Positions 7,966 through 16,001 of a DNA stretch of 35,491 nucleotides are shown piece by piece (the first letter of the stretch is position 1; every line of letters starts with the position of its first letter). The position numbers were made by a program, and so were the translations under genes. Source of the DNA: a virus; IMG/VR virus record IMGVR_UViG_3300012205_000179, positions 1-35,491 of that record; one strand, written 5' to 3'. The notes under the pieces are model-generated. The model had not been told where the DNA came from. It saw only the letters and a list, made by a program, of their open reading frames with translations, and did no database searches.

Positions 7966-8697
7966 GTGGCAAAAGCAAAAGCAGCAGTAGAAGGATTAGC
8001 AGGACACGGCCCGATGAGCGATGTACTGGAAGACAAGAATCCAGCACGAACTTCTGTTCAAATCAAAGCACCAGACTTGCGCACCGTAATATTCCATGTC
8101 CGCGGAGTTTCGCCGTTGGTCATTCACAGGTTCAGCGTGAAAACCAAAGAGCAAATGGCGCGAAAAATGGAAGAAGGCAAATCGGCCGGCTCGAAGAAGA
8201 ACCGCGAAGCGAAAAACAGCGACGACACTTTTTTCGAAAGTCGCTACATTTCGAAAGAAGGTTGGGATGGTTTTCACGCTGCCAGTATTCGTAACGCCAT
8301 GATCAGCGCATGCCGGCTTGTCGGATTCAAAATGACTCTGGCGAAAATGAGCATCTTCGTCCTTCAAGACGGTTGGGACAAAGTCGAACCGCAAATTCCG
8401 CTCATCCGGATCATCGGCAAGGCCGTCAAGCAGGCAGACATGGCAAGAGTCGAAACAGGTGCACCATACGTAACGTACCGTGCAAGTTATAACCCCTGGG
8501 AAGCGAAGATCCGGATTCGCTTTGACGCCGACCAATTCAGCATCACCGACGTCTCACATTTGCTTAGTCGTGTAGGCATGCAAGTGGGCATCGGTGAAGG
8601 AAGACACGACAGTAAAAATAGTTGCGGAATGGGTTGGGGCTGTTTTTCCCTGGAAGGTGTACCGCAAGAAAAACCAGTTCAAGAAGTAGCAGCTTAA
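7966..8697 (+). CDS. Conserved phage protein of unknown function, possible RAMP/Cas7-like fold
   Basis: I choose GTG 7966 because AAGGAG lies 7 bases upstream; the further upstream frame (from 7849) is leader sequence. The 243-residue protein has VRGVSPLVIHRF near residue 45, a Lys/Glu-rich linker with an FFESRYIS segment, IRNAMISACRLVGF, and a Gly-rich C-terminus (GMQVGIGEGRHDSKNSCGMGWG). This pattern recurs in many phages, from memory, next to a homologue of the gene at 8964. A Gly-rich C-terminal loop is reminiscent of Cas7/RAMP nucleic-acid-binding proteins, but that is a guess. It lies between two repeat arrays. Confidence 0.6.
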   Translation: MAKAKAAVEGLAGHGPMSDVLEDKNPARTSVQIKAPDLRTVIFHVRGVSPLVIHRFSVKTKEQMARKMEEGKSAGSKKNREAKNSDDTFFESRYISKEGWDGFHAASIRNAMISACRLVGFKMTLAKMSIFVLQDGWDKVEPQIPLIRIIGKAVKQADMARVETGAPYVTYRASYNPWEAKIRIRFDADQFSITDVSHLLSRVGMQVGIGEGRHDSKNSCGMGWGCFSLEGVPQEKPVQEVAA

Positions 8698-8699
8698 CA

Positions 8700-8860
8700 C
8701 AAATCTCGGCAGGCGCGGAGAGTTACGACTTGCAAAGACGAGCATCAGCCGGGCTAGCAATGGCAGTGCAGGCGGTGAATGGTGGGGCTGGCCGGGTCTG
8801 GGTTTGGCGAGCCTTGAACGAGGCACGGCAGGAACGGCACGGCAGCAATCTGTGTTTCTA
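8700..8860 (+). repeat. Short stretch of the GCAGGCG repeat
   Basis: GCAGGCG occurs at 8709 and 8768, with GCAGGAA at 8828, and a TAGCAATGG motif at ~8754 that recurs in the long array downstream. It fills most of the gap between the two genes of the accessory pair. No credible coding frame. Confidence 0.55.
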
Positions 8861-8963
8861 GTCCAGTGGACATTCTCAGGCCAATCGGCCAAAGCGTCCG
8901 TCAACTAATTACGCAGCGGCCCGGGCGAGCCGAAATCGCCCATTCTTCTTGAAGGGAGGAACG

Positions 8964-9413
8964 ATGAAGAAGCTAAAGAATCCAGAAGTAATTGGAGAAC
9001 TAAAAAGACTTAGTGAGACTCGTAAAGGCATCCTGATGCCGGAGGATGTCGTCGCAGCGGCCAAGACAGAATCCTCGCCACTTCACAAATATTTTGATTG
9101 GGATGACGATTCTGCAGCGGAACTCTGGCGACTACACCAAGCTAGAAAACTTATTTCGGTCGTCGTTGAATATATCGGTACGGAAGATAACGGCCGAGAA
9201 TGCCGCGTCTTTGTAAGTTTGAAAAACGATCGCGCGGCTCACGGCGGCTATCGCGCTATCGTCGATGTTTTGAAAAGCCCGCGGCTGCGCGATGCATTGC
9301 TGCTGGATGCAGTCGAGGAAATGTCTTTTTTCAAAGAGAAATACAAATCACTGAAAGAACTAGCGATGGTTTTCAAAGTGATGACCAAGGCAGAACAAAA
9401 GCTTTTGAAATAG
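8964..9413 (+). CDS. Conserved phage protein of unknown function (partner of 7966 gene)
   Basis: 149 residues from ATG 8964, preceded by GGGAGGA at 5 bases; an in-frame start 15 bases upstream lacks a proper RBS. Visible blocks are LKRLSETRKGILMPEDVV, SPLHKYFDWDDDSAAELWRLHQARKLI, VFVSLKNDRAAHGGYRAIVDVL and a C-terminal helix with KEKYKSLKELAMVF. The PEDVV ... PLH..F.WDD..AA ... R..QAR.LI pattern is one I know from many temperate phages, usually beside the previous protein; no function is established to my knowledge. It may be small, acidic and helical, with no catalytic motif visible. Confidence 0.65.
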   Translation: MKKLKNPEVIGELKRLSETRKGILMPEDVVAAAKTESSPLHKYFDWDDDSAAELWRLHQARKLISVVVEYIGTEDNGRECRVFVSLKNDRAAHGGYRAIVDVLKSPRLRDALLLDAVEEMSFFKEKYKSLKELAMVFKVMTKAEQKLLK

Positions 9414-10365
9414 GCGCGGCAGGCGAGGAGCGGTCGGGGCAGGATTGTTATGACAAGTTATGGTTGGGCGTGGCAGGCGCGGCAGGTTCAGACCAGGACC
9501 GATAAGCAGCGGCCTTGCTGGTTGTAGCAGGCGTGTAGTGACATGGCCCGGAACGGCCGGGCGGGGAAGTCCGGGCGTGGCGCGTCTTTGCAGGCAAGGT
9601 GGTTAGGGCGAGTAGAGCAGCGATCAGTTCGGGCATCGCAGGCGTGGATGTCAGGGCGTGAACACGGACGGCGAGTTGGTTGAGCCGCGGTAACGCAGGC
9701 AGGACTGGTGTTGGACGGCGAGCAATGGCAGGGGTTGGAAGCGCAGGTGTGGACAGGACGTTCTGGACGGTACGGCGCGGCAGGCTTGACTAGAAACGTC
9801 ATGTTCTGATGCGTAGCGGCAGGGCAGGCGCGGTGTGGCATGAAGAGTTCTGGTAAGAAATGGTAGTGCAGGCATGGGTGGCGGGTTTTGGAGGGCAGGG
9901 GGCACGGAGGTCAGCAATGGTGCGAACGAGGCCAGTCCTGCAGCGGCAGTGCAGGTTAGGCACGACGAGCAACGGTCTGTAATGATGTGAACGTGGCGTC
10001 GCAGGCTAGCCTGGGCGGGCGATGGCGTGGCAGGCCGGTCGTGATCTGGTAAGCCAGGGCGGGTTCAGGTGCGATCAGGCGGTAAAGGCGTGGCGTAGCA
10101 GGCGAGGCAGGCGAGCAATGGTCCGGTCCGTTAAGGTCTGTTAGGTCCTGGATTCGCAGGCGAGGACTGTCGAGCAATGGTCGGGTCCGTTAGGCGCTGG
10201 CGTTGCAGGCGGGTCTGGATTTGGTGCGAACAGGCGCGTGTGGGAAAGTTGTGGCGTGGGATCGCAGGCATGAAAAGTTGTGATCTGGGCGGCAAGTTGT
10301 GATCAGGTTTGGAAGCGCAGGCGTGGAGAGTTAAGGCGTGAACGCGGTGTGTCCTGACATACAGG
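9414..10365 (+). repeat. Long noncoding array of a degenerate ~50-bp GCAGGCG repeat
   Basis: About 19 GCAGGC(G/A/T) cores at ~9419, 9473, 9527, 9590, 9638, 9695, 9742, 9780, 9824, 9868, 9951, 10001, 10030, 10098, 10107, 10156, 10205, 10264 and 10317, most 44-60 bases apart. A second motif GAGCAATGG occurs at about 9719, 9913, 10114 and 10172, with a variant GAGCAACGG at 9966. Units near 10107 and 10156 are the most alike (both with GGTCCGTTA). The plus strand is G-rich. Small open frames here are composition artefacts. Replication iterons, a structured RNA, or a satellite-like relic are possible; I see nothing decisive. Confidence 0.65.
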
Positions 10366-10370
10366 CATAA

Positions 10371-10700
10371 ATGATTATATTGGCTGCGGATTTGACGCCA
10401 GAAGAACACGTGCGTCTCAAGATGTTCATGGGCATACCCAAGATTGCCGATACTCTGAAAACTGGCAATTGGGAAGTTTTGCGCTGCCGCGCGGATAACA
10501 CTCATTTGCGCCGGATCATCCCGCCAGGTATCGAGACAATCGATTGCCGAACCACTTCCGCTACCGCGAGCGAACAAATCAACGCCTTCAATCTGAGATT
10601 CAAGGACCATGAAAAGTACGAGCTTCATTCTTGGATCGAAGACGGAAGAATGTGCCACTACTGCGTTGTATCAAAATATCCGCAATCTCCTCATTTCTAA
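10371..10700 (+). CDS. Hypothetical protein
   Basis: 109 residues immediately after the repeat array, with only a weak RBS. The sequence (MIILAADLTPEEHVRLKMFMG, later IIPPGIETIDCRTTSATASEQI and WIEDGRMCHYCVV) looks like a genuine soluble protein with normal composition. No domain is recognised. It ends 62 bases before the tail tube gene and may be the last gene of the accessory island. Confidence 0.55.
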   Translation: MIILAADLTPEEHVRLKMFMGIPKIADTLKTGNWEVLRCRADNTHLRRIIPPGIETIDCRTTSATASEQINAFNLRFKDHEKYELHSWIEDGRMCHYCVVSKYPQSPHF

Positions 10701-10762
10701 AAAATCGCTTCCATACGGTGCATTTCTTCGATACGGTTTTTGTGAACCCAGGAGGCGTCGAG

Positions 10763-11533
10763 ATGCGCATCCAATTCGGGACCGGGCAGCTTTACTGCCT
10801 GCCAGGCTCATTTTCGGGAGGCACCTTTGCCGCCTCTCCTGTATGGTTTGCGACTCTTCAGGACGTGGACATCACGATCGACGCCACCATCAAAGAATTG
10901 CGCGGCCAGTTTCAGTTTCCCGACGACACGGCCATCAGCGACAAGAAGATTACCTGGAAAGCCGGCTACGGACGCTTCAACATCGATACCTGGAACAACA
11001 TTTATTTTGGCGACACCATCAGCGCCGGCAGCAACGCCAGCGGCACCGGCCCGGGCGGCGGCGTTCCGCAAGTGCAAGAAGCAAAAACGCTCAATGCAAC
11101 GACTTACACGGTCACGAATTCGGCGACGTTCACCCAAGACATGGGCGTGATCTACGCTTCGAACTTGCAAGGCTTCCAAAAAGTTACCGGAGTCCCAACC
11201 GTCGGTCAGTATAACGTGAGCGCCGGGGTGTATGGTTTTTCCGTAACCGACAACAACAAAGCCATCCTGGTTTCCTACCGCTACAGCATTTCAACCGGCC
11301 GCGTGCTGGTGGTGCAAAATCACGTGCAAGGTTGGGGCCCGCAATTCGAAATGCTGCTCTCGCAGCCTTATCAGGAATTGACCGGGAGCATCCCAAACTA
11401 CCTGGATCTCTATGCCGCCAAGTGCGGAAAACTCACCGCCCCTCTGAAGCGCGTCGATTACTTGATCTCGGATCTTGAAGGGCAAGCGTTCGCAAATGCG
11501 GCAGGTTATATTGGGGAATTTTACGAAGATTAG
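10763..11533 (+). CDS. Major tail (tube) protein
   Basis: ATG 10763 is chosen because AGGAGG lies 7 bases upstream; the upstream extension from 10631 reads as noise. 256 residues. The N-terminal half (TLQDVDITIDATIKELRGQFQFPDDTA, KITWKAGYGRFNIDTWNNIYFG) resembles tube proteins of siphoviruses, with the strand-rich WKA motif. Residues ~112-185 form an inserted beta-domain (GQYNVSAGVYGFSVTDNNKAILVSYRY) that recurs twice in the J-like protein at 17838. Located directly before the tail chaperones and tape measure, the usual order. Normally it forms the hexameric tail tube. Confidence 0.75.
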   Translation: MRIQFGTGQLYCLPGSFSGGTFAASPVWFATLQDVDITIDATIKELRGQFQFPDDTAISDKKITWKAGYGRFNIDTWNNIYFGDTISAGSNASGTGPGGGVPQVQEAKTLNATTYTVTNSATFTQDMGVIYASNLQGFQKVTGVPTVGQYNVSAGVYGFSVTDNNKAILVSYRYSISTGRVLVVQNHVQGWGPQFEMLLSQPYQELTGSIPNYLDLYAAKCGKLTAPLKRVDYLISDLEGQAFANAAGYIGEFYED

Positions 11534-11550
11534 GCAATCACAATTCTTCC

Positions 11551-11579
11551 TTGACATCGCTCGCCGACCAAATTAGGAT
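11551..11579 (+). promoter_or_regulatory. Promoter TTGACA-N17-TAGGAT
   Basis: Perfect -35 (11551-11556), 17-base spacer, -10 TAGGAT (11574-11579). It sits in the intergenic region after the tail tube gene; predicted start near 11586. Confidence 0.6.
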
Positions 11580-11585
11580 TTCGTT

Positions 11586-11660
11586 CAGAGATGATGAGGG
11601 TAGCCCTTCATTGTTTCTCCCTTCGGGGAGCCGTCTCGCGGTTACGGCGGCTCCCCATTT
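11586..11660 (+). ncRNA. Structured leader or short RNA ending in a 9-bp GC hairpin
   Basis: Downstream of the promoter, AGGG/CCCT forms a small hairpin (~11595-11610), followed by GGGGAGCCG (11625-11633) pairing perfectly with CGGCTCCCC (11648-11656) and then ATTT. It could be an intrinsic terminator for the tube gene, an attenuator for the tail genes, or a ~75-nt RNA of its own. The U tract is short, so termination is uncertain. Confidence 0.5.
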
Positions 11661-11748
11661 AAACTGCTCGTGTAGTTCTTGAAGGCCGCCTACTGCGATG
11701 GGCGGTGCTGACAATCCAAACAAAAATCCAAGCAAGAAAGGCGAATTT

Positions 11749-12108
11749 ATGCCGCGCATCCGTGAAATCAAACTCGACAGCCTCTCTTTGAAGATTGCCC
11801 CGCTGAGCTGGGATGAAGCCGAAGAATACATCAAAGAAGGCCGGGAAATGCTGCATCGCGATCCGAAGCCCTCAGACGAGGCATGGGGCCGGCGGACGCT
11901 CGATGCCGTCGTGAGAGCATTGAACAAAGGCGCGGCAACGGCGAATGGTAATGGAAATGCGCCCTGGGACGCCAAGAAACTCACTTCGGAACTGGATATT
12001 GTCACGATCCAGCAGCTCTATGAGGAAATCATGAAGATGAGCGGGCTCTTGACCGTTCCGCGGACACAAGCCTCGGGGGAAGCGCCGGCGACATCGACTT
12101 TGGGCTGA
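11749..12108 (+). CDS. Tail assembly chaperone, short form (gpG-like)
   Basis: ATG 11749 gives MPRIREIKLDSLSLKIAPLSWDEAEEYIKEG, a typical chaperone start; an ATG at 11698 would add 17 low-complexity residues. 119 residues, acidic and helical, ending STLG just at a slippery sequence. In lambda-like phages the protein before the tape measure is made in two forms by a -1 frameshift and binds the tape measure during tail assembly. Size, location and the slippery site support that role. No recognisable sequence identity to lambda gpG is claimed. Confidence 0.7.
   Translation: MPRIREIKLDSLSLKIAPLSWDEAEEYIKEGREMLHRDPKPSDEAWGRRTLDAVVRALNKGAATANGNGNAPWDAKKLTSELDIVTIQQLYEEIMKMSGLLTVPRTQASGEAPATSTLG
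12099..12105 (+). other. -1 ribosomal frameshift site T_TTG_GGC
   Basis: The last codons of the short chaperone are ACT TTG GGC TGA. The heptamer T TTG GGC has the X XXY YYZ form and lies directly before the stop. After a -1 shift the frame continues without a stop (GGG CTG ATT CGA TGC CGC ATC GTG) into the frame at 12123. Confidence 0.65.
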
Positions 12109-12122
12109 TTCGATGCCGCATC

Positions 12123-12479
12123 GTGACAGAGCTCGGGCTTACTCCGGATGAAGTTGGCGCAATGGATTTTCCGTTTGTGGCGGAGCTATTGGAATATTGG
12201 CAGGACTTTCCGCCGGTGCACTTAATGTTTCGATCGTTCATTGGCTACAAAGGATCAGAAGGCCGGCAAAGCAATTGGCGTTCGAGAAGAGCCGAGGAAA
12301 TGGGCGATCACGGTTATAGGCCGGAAAAACAGGCTCCGGAAACAACGGAAAAGGATTCTCGGATTGCTGCGGAATTTATGACTGGCGCGCGGCATTTGGA
12401 TACTGCGCCATTTCACATTCAGCAAGGCGTTGAGCGATTCAAAAAAGGCGAGCATTTGCTGATTCCAAAGCCGGAGTAA
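12123..12479 (+). CDS. Tail assembly chaperone, frameshift extension (gpT-like part)
   Basis: This frame has only a GTG start without a clear RBS, overlaps nothing, and joins the previous gene by a -1 shift at 12099-12105, so the true product is probably a ~240-residue fusion translated from 11749. Residues LGLTPDEVGAMDFPFVAELLEYWQDFPP look like the chaperone's second domain; the end (FHIQQGVERFKKGEHLLIPKPE) is basic. The tape measure gene starts 1 base after its stop. In phage lambda the ratio of short to long form matters for tail assembly. Confidence 0.65.
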   Translation: MTELGLTPDEVGAMDFPFVAELLEYWQDFPPVHLMFRSFIGYKGSEGRQSNWRSRRAEEMGDHGYRPEKQAPETTEKDSRIAAEFMTGARHLDTAPFHIQQGVERFKKGEHLLIPKPE

Positions 12480-12480
12480 T

Positions 12481-14865
12481 ATGGACCCGCTAAAAATTGG
12501 CGTAGAAGTAAATGTTGGAGAAGTAGGGAAGCTCGCCGACGCTTCGAGGCAAGTTGCCGCCAGCACCGCCATAATGGGCGAGCAGTTCCGGGAAACCGGA
12601 AACGCCGCCACCGCCACGGCCGCCCGTTTCTTAAGAAGCGGCATGGATGTTGAAACAGTAAAAGGCGCATTAGTTGGATTAGGAAGTACTGCCAAGCAAG
12701 CGGCTGCCATCATGGTCGAACTCGGTGTCGCCACCGCGGCAACAGGAAACGAGATGGCGGTAGCGACCACGAAGGTCGACGTATACACTCGCCAATTAGC
12801 AAATTCTTCAGTAAGAATCGCAGCTTCAGAATTTGGCATCGGCCAACTCGGTTTTGCGTTCGGCCGCCTGGGCGCGATGAGCGCAACCCTGGCGCCGATT
12901 TTGGCTTCCACGTTTGCGATTTTTGCGGTGGTTGCTTTTGTCGAGATAATCGAAAAAGCGATTGATGCGTACGAGAAGTGGATCCACCTGGGCGAAGAGA
13001 CGGTCCACAAGATCGACGACCAGACGCTTTCGCTCTCCATGCAAGGCGACCAACTCGATATCGTCAATATCCGCATTCAAAATCAGATCGACAAGCTGGA
13101 ACACAAGCCAGAAAACTTCCTTGGCTTGGCTTTGGCGGAGAACAAACTCCGGGCCGATGAATTGGCAAAATCCCTGGAAGACGCCCTTCAGAAGACCGTT
13201 ACGTTATTGAAAGCCGGGCCTGGCTTTGGTTCTGAGATGTTTCTAGGCAAGGGGAACGTCGCCGCAGTCGGAAAATTACTCGAACCACTCGAACGCAGCT
13301 TACAGCTTGCCCGGATGGGAAACGATCAAGAAGCGGAAAAGAATGTTTTTCTCCAAGCTCAAGTCATTCTCCGGAAGGCGCTCGCGGATGAAGAAGCGAA
13401 ACATATGGAAAAGACAGCAGCCGGGCCGCGAGGAATGGGCGAGAAAGCCATCGGCCGGTTGCCGGATCCGGATGCCATCAACGACTATAAATCAGCGCTA
13501 CAGGGCCTTCAAATCCTGTTGGACAACATGGCGAAATCGGAGCAGCACAACGCGCTTGAAACCAAATTAGCTGGCGAACAGAAAGCGGCCGAAGCCAGAA
13601 AGTTTGCAGAATTGGACGATAAAATCTATCAGGAAAATGTCAAGAACAGCGAAAAACTTGCCAAGGCTGATCTTGAAACCATCACCAAACGGATGAAGCT
13701 CGAGGACGAAGCGCAACGCCGTCTCGATATCGACATAAAAAGGAATGAGGCAGAAGGAGTAAAAGCGGCTAGACAAGAGGAAGAGGCCTGGCAACGCGCA
13801 GTCGAAGTGCGCATTCGCGGGGAAGAGGAAGCTTTGCGGGTTTCGCAGCGCGCTTCCGAGAATCGTATCCGCGATATCAAGGCCCAGGAAGGCATCAGCG
13901 CTGCTGGAATCAGCAAAGGTCCCATCACCGCCGTGTTCGAGCAGGAATCGCTTAGACAACAAACGATTGTCGCTGCCGAGGCCATGCAAGAAGCGAAAGC
14001 GGCCGCGGCCGATTATGAAGCTCAACTCGATATCGTCAAGAACGTGATGCTCGAGGTAAATCAGAATTCCGAAGAAGGTGCCAGGCAGTTCAAGGACCTC
14101 GAAAAGCAGATGCAGCAATTGCAGCATCTGATGGACAATGCCGCCGCATCCGCCGACCGCTGGGGTTCAACACTGAAGCAAATTGCCGCCTCGCAGCGTG
14201 ATTTGGGTTTCAGCATGAACAACATCAAGGTCGCGACGGAGAACGCCGCGCAAGCCGGCTTCCAAAGTTTCAATTCGGCATTCCTCCGGATGGCTGCAGG
14301 CGGTGCGAGTTTTGCGCATGTCATGCAAAGTTTGTGGACCGGCATGGCGGATACTTTCATCACTTCCGTTTTGAAGATGGCCGAGGAATGGATCACCAAA
14401 AAATTGCTGATGATCGCATTAGAAAAAATATTCGGTGCAACGGCCGCCGGAACAGCAACAGCGAGCATCAGCTTAAAAGAAGTCGACCGGCAGGCAGCGA
14501 TCGGCGATGCTGCCGCTACAGCTGCTATTGAAGCGGCCTGGCTGGGTCCTGGTGCCGCGATTGCCGCAGCCAGCTTGGTAGAAGGATCTCTTCAAGCAAT
14601 TACTGGTTTTGAAAAAGGCGGCCTCGTTAAAGCCAATCTTCATGAAGGCGAAATGGTCTTGCCGGCGCACATCGCGAGTTTTGTGATGCAAAGTGCCAGT
14701 GCAGCGGGCGGAGCTGGTGGGCCAGGCGGCCCGGGCGGACCTGGCGGCGCGGCCGGCCGGACAGTGAACAATAACATTCATCTGGAAATGCATGGCGGGT
14801 CGATGGCCCCGGCCGACGTTACTAAGGCGGTACAACGCGCACTGCGAAGGAGTTCCTATTTATGA
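12481..14865 (+). CDS. Tail length tape measure protein
   Basis: 794 residues. The first ~120 are Ala/Gly/Thr-rich helical; residues ~125-160 are a hydrophobic stretch (MSATLAPILASTFAIFAVVAFVEII), as in most tape measures. Residues ~380-560 are charged, long coiled coil with many Glu/Lys/Ala. Residues ~595-720 form a second hydrophobic, Ala-rich area. The C-terminus has a Gly/Pro-Gly stretch followed by NNNIHLEMHGG. It is the longest gene of the module along with the tip protein and follows the chaperones. It determines tail length and is probably injected into the envelope. Its stop overlaps the next ATG. Confidence 0.85.
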   Translation: MDPLKIGVEVNVGEVGKLADASRQVAASTAIMGEQFRETGNAATATAARFLRSGMDVETVKGALVGLGSTAKQAAAIMVELGVATAATGNEMAVATTKVDVYTRQLANSSVRIAASEFGIGQLGFAFGRLGAMSATLAPILASTFAIFAVVAFVEIIEKAIDAYEKWIHLGEETVHKIDDQTLSLSMQGDQLDIVNIRIQNQIDKLEHKPENFLGLALAENKLRADELAKSLEDALQKTVTLLKAGPGFGSEMFLGKGNVAAVGKLLEPLERSLQLARMGNDQEAEKNVFLQAQVILRKALADEEAKHMEKTAAGPRGMGEKAIGRLPDPDAINDYKSALQGLQILLDNMAKSEQHNALETKLAGEQKAAEARKFAELDDKIYQENVKNSEKLAKADLETITKRMKLEDEAQRRLDIDIKRNEAEGVKAARQEEEAWQRAVEVRIRGEEEALRVSQRASENRIRDIKAQEGISAAGISKGPITAVFEQESLRQQTIVAAEAMQEAKAAAADYEAQLDIVKNVMLEVNQNSEEGARQFKDLEKQMQQLQHLMDNAAASADRWGSTLKQIAASQRDLGFSMNNIKVATENAAQAGFQSFNSAFLRMAAGGASFAHVMQSLWTGMADTFITSVLKMAEEWITKKLLMIALEKIFGATAAGTATASISLKEVDRQAAIGDAAATAAIEAAWLGPGAAIAAASLVEGSLQAITGFEKGGLVKANLHEGEMVLPAHIASFVMQSASAAGGAGGPGGPGGPGGAAGRTVNNNIHLEMHGGSMAPADVTKAVQRALRRSSYL

Positions 14866-16001
14866 GCAATCTCCTTTTGCCTACGTTACGACAGCCGCGC
14901 GCCTTGAGTTGGGGCTGGCCGGTAAAACAGACTCCTTCATACTCCACCGTCATACAAACCCCGACCAGCCGCCGCGGAGAAGTCCGGATCTCATTGACGC
15001 CAGTCCCAGTCTGGGATTTTGAAATCGATCTCACCTACATTTATGGCGACTTGAATCAGACCAATACCGCGATCCAGCAATTCCTTGATTTCTATCAGCG
15101 CATGCACGGCGCCGCGGACGACTGGCTTTTTTACGATCCCTATGACAACAACAATGCGGCGAATCCATCATTACTCGGTTATGGCGACAGTGTGACGACA
15201 CAGTTTCAAATTGGCCGGTCCCTTGCCGGTGCTGGTTTTGAACCATTACAGAATGTCATCCCTTCTGTGGTTAAGATCGCGGGCGTCACCATACCAGCCG
15301 GTCCACAACCGAGCGGCAATCAGTGGTTTTGTGGAATTGAAAATTGGTTGGCTTACTCACAAGACTTCTCACAAAGCGATTTTTGGTCTTTGACTCAATT
15401 TACCGACGCTCACGCTTCCATTGTTGCGCCGGATGGCACTGTCAGTGCGGATGCTCTTACAAACACGGGAGGAGGAGCTGGAACGAATGTCATTATACAA
15501 AATTTCCCTGTTCCTCTATTTTCTCCAGGTGATAAGGTTACATTTTCCGTTTGGCTCAAAGTACCCAGCGCTACGCTAGGTCCGATATCTATATATATCA
15601 TTAATGGTTCAACTAATCCTCAGTCATCGATTACCGTAACTACCTCATGGCAAAGGTTTTCCGTGAGTACAGTGGTTTTACAAGGATCACCCGTTACCTT
15701 CGTGCAAATCGGTACTGGCGGCATGGCATTTCCAGCCGGCCAGGTATTACATATATGGGGTGCGCAACTTGAGCGCTGGGCTTCTGCTTCGTCTTACGTT
15801 GCAACGACAAATAATGCACCAGTATTCCCGCGCGGCTTGCTTACATTCGCGATTCCACCAGCATCCCCTACTGCCATTACCGTCGGCGGCGACTATTACT
15901 ACCGCTGCCATTTCCTGGACGATGAATTAAACGACCTGGAGCAGTTTTTGTGGCAGTTGTGGGAATGCAAGAGTCTCAAATTCCGTTCATTGATTCTATG
16001 A
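14862..16001 (+). CDS. DUF2460-type distal tail protein with inserted carbohydrate-binding-like domain
   Basis: Residues 1-150 and 325-379 together look like the DUF2460 tail protein (FEIDLTYIYGDLNQTN, DDWLFYDPYDNNNAAN, GYGDSVTTQFQIGR; ending in YYYRCHFLDDELNDLEQFLWQLWECKSLKFRSL). Between them, residues ~161-320 are a separate jelly-roll-like domain (NWLAYSQDFS, TFSVWLKVPS, TTSWQRFSV, LHIWGAQLE, SYVAT). This pattern is common to carbohydrate-binding modules on fibre-like proteins. A closely related domain lies in the next gene. The start ATG overlaps the tape measure stop (ATGA) and the stop overlaps the next ATG. Confidence 0.75.
   Translation: MSNLLLPTLRQPRALSWGWPVKQTPSYSTVIQTPTSRRGEVRISLTPVPVWDFEIDLTYIYGDLNQTNTAIQQFLDFYQRMHGAADDWLFYDPYDNNNAANPSLLGYGDSVTTQFQIGRSLAGAGFEPLQNVIPSVVKIAGVTIPAGPQPSGNQWFCGIENWLAYSQDFSQSDFWSLTQFTDAHASIVAPDGTVSADALTNTGGGAGTNVIIQNFPVPLFSPGDKVTFSVWLKVPSATLGPISIYIINGSTNPQSSITVTTSWQRFSVSTVVLQGSPVTFVQIGTGGMAFPAGQVLHIWGAQLERWASASSYVATTNNAPVFPRGLLTFAIPPASPTAITVGGDYYYRCHFLDDELNDLEQFLWQLWECKSLKFRSLIL

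Noticed and set aside
9414-10365. CRISPR array
   Set aside because: The repeated core is only 6-7 bases, spacing is irregular (29-83), and there is no long identical direct repeat or cas gene.
10631-10762. N-terminal extension of the tail tube protein
   Set aside because: No RBS, poor composition and overlap with the upstream gene; ATG 10763 has AGGAGG at ideal distance.
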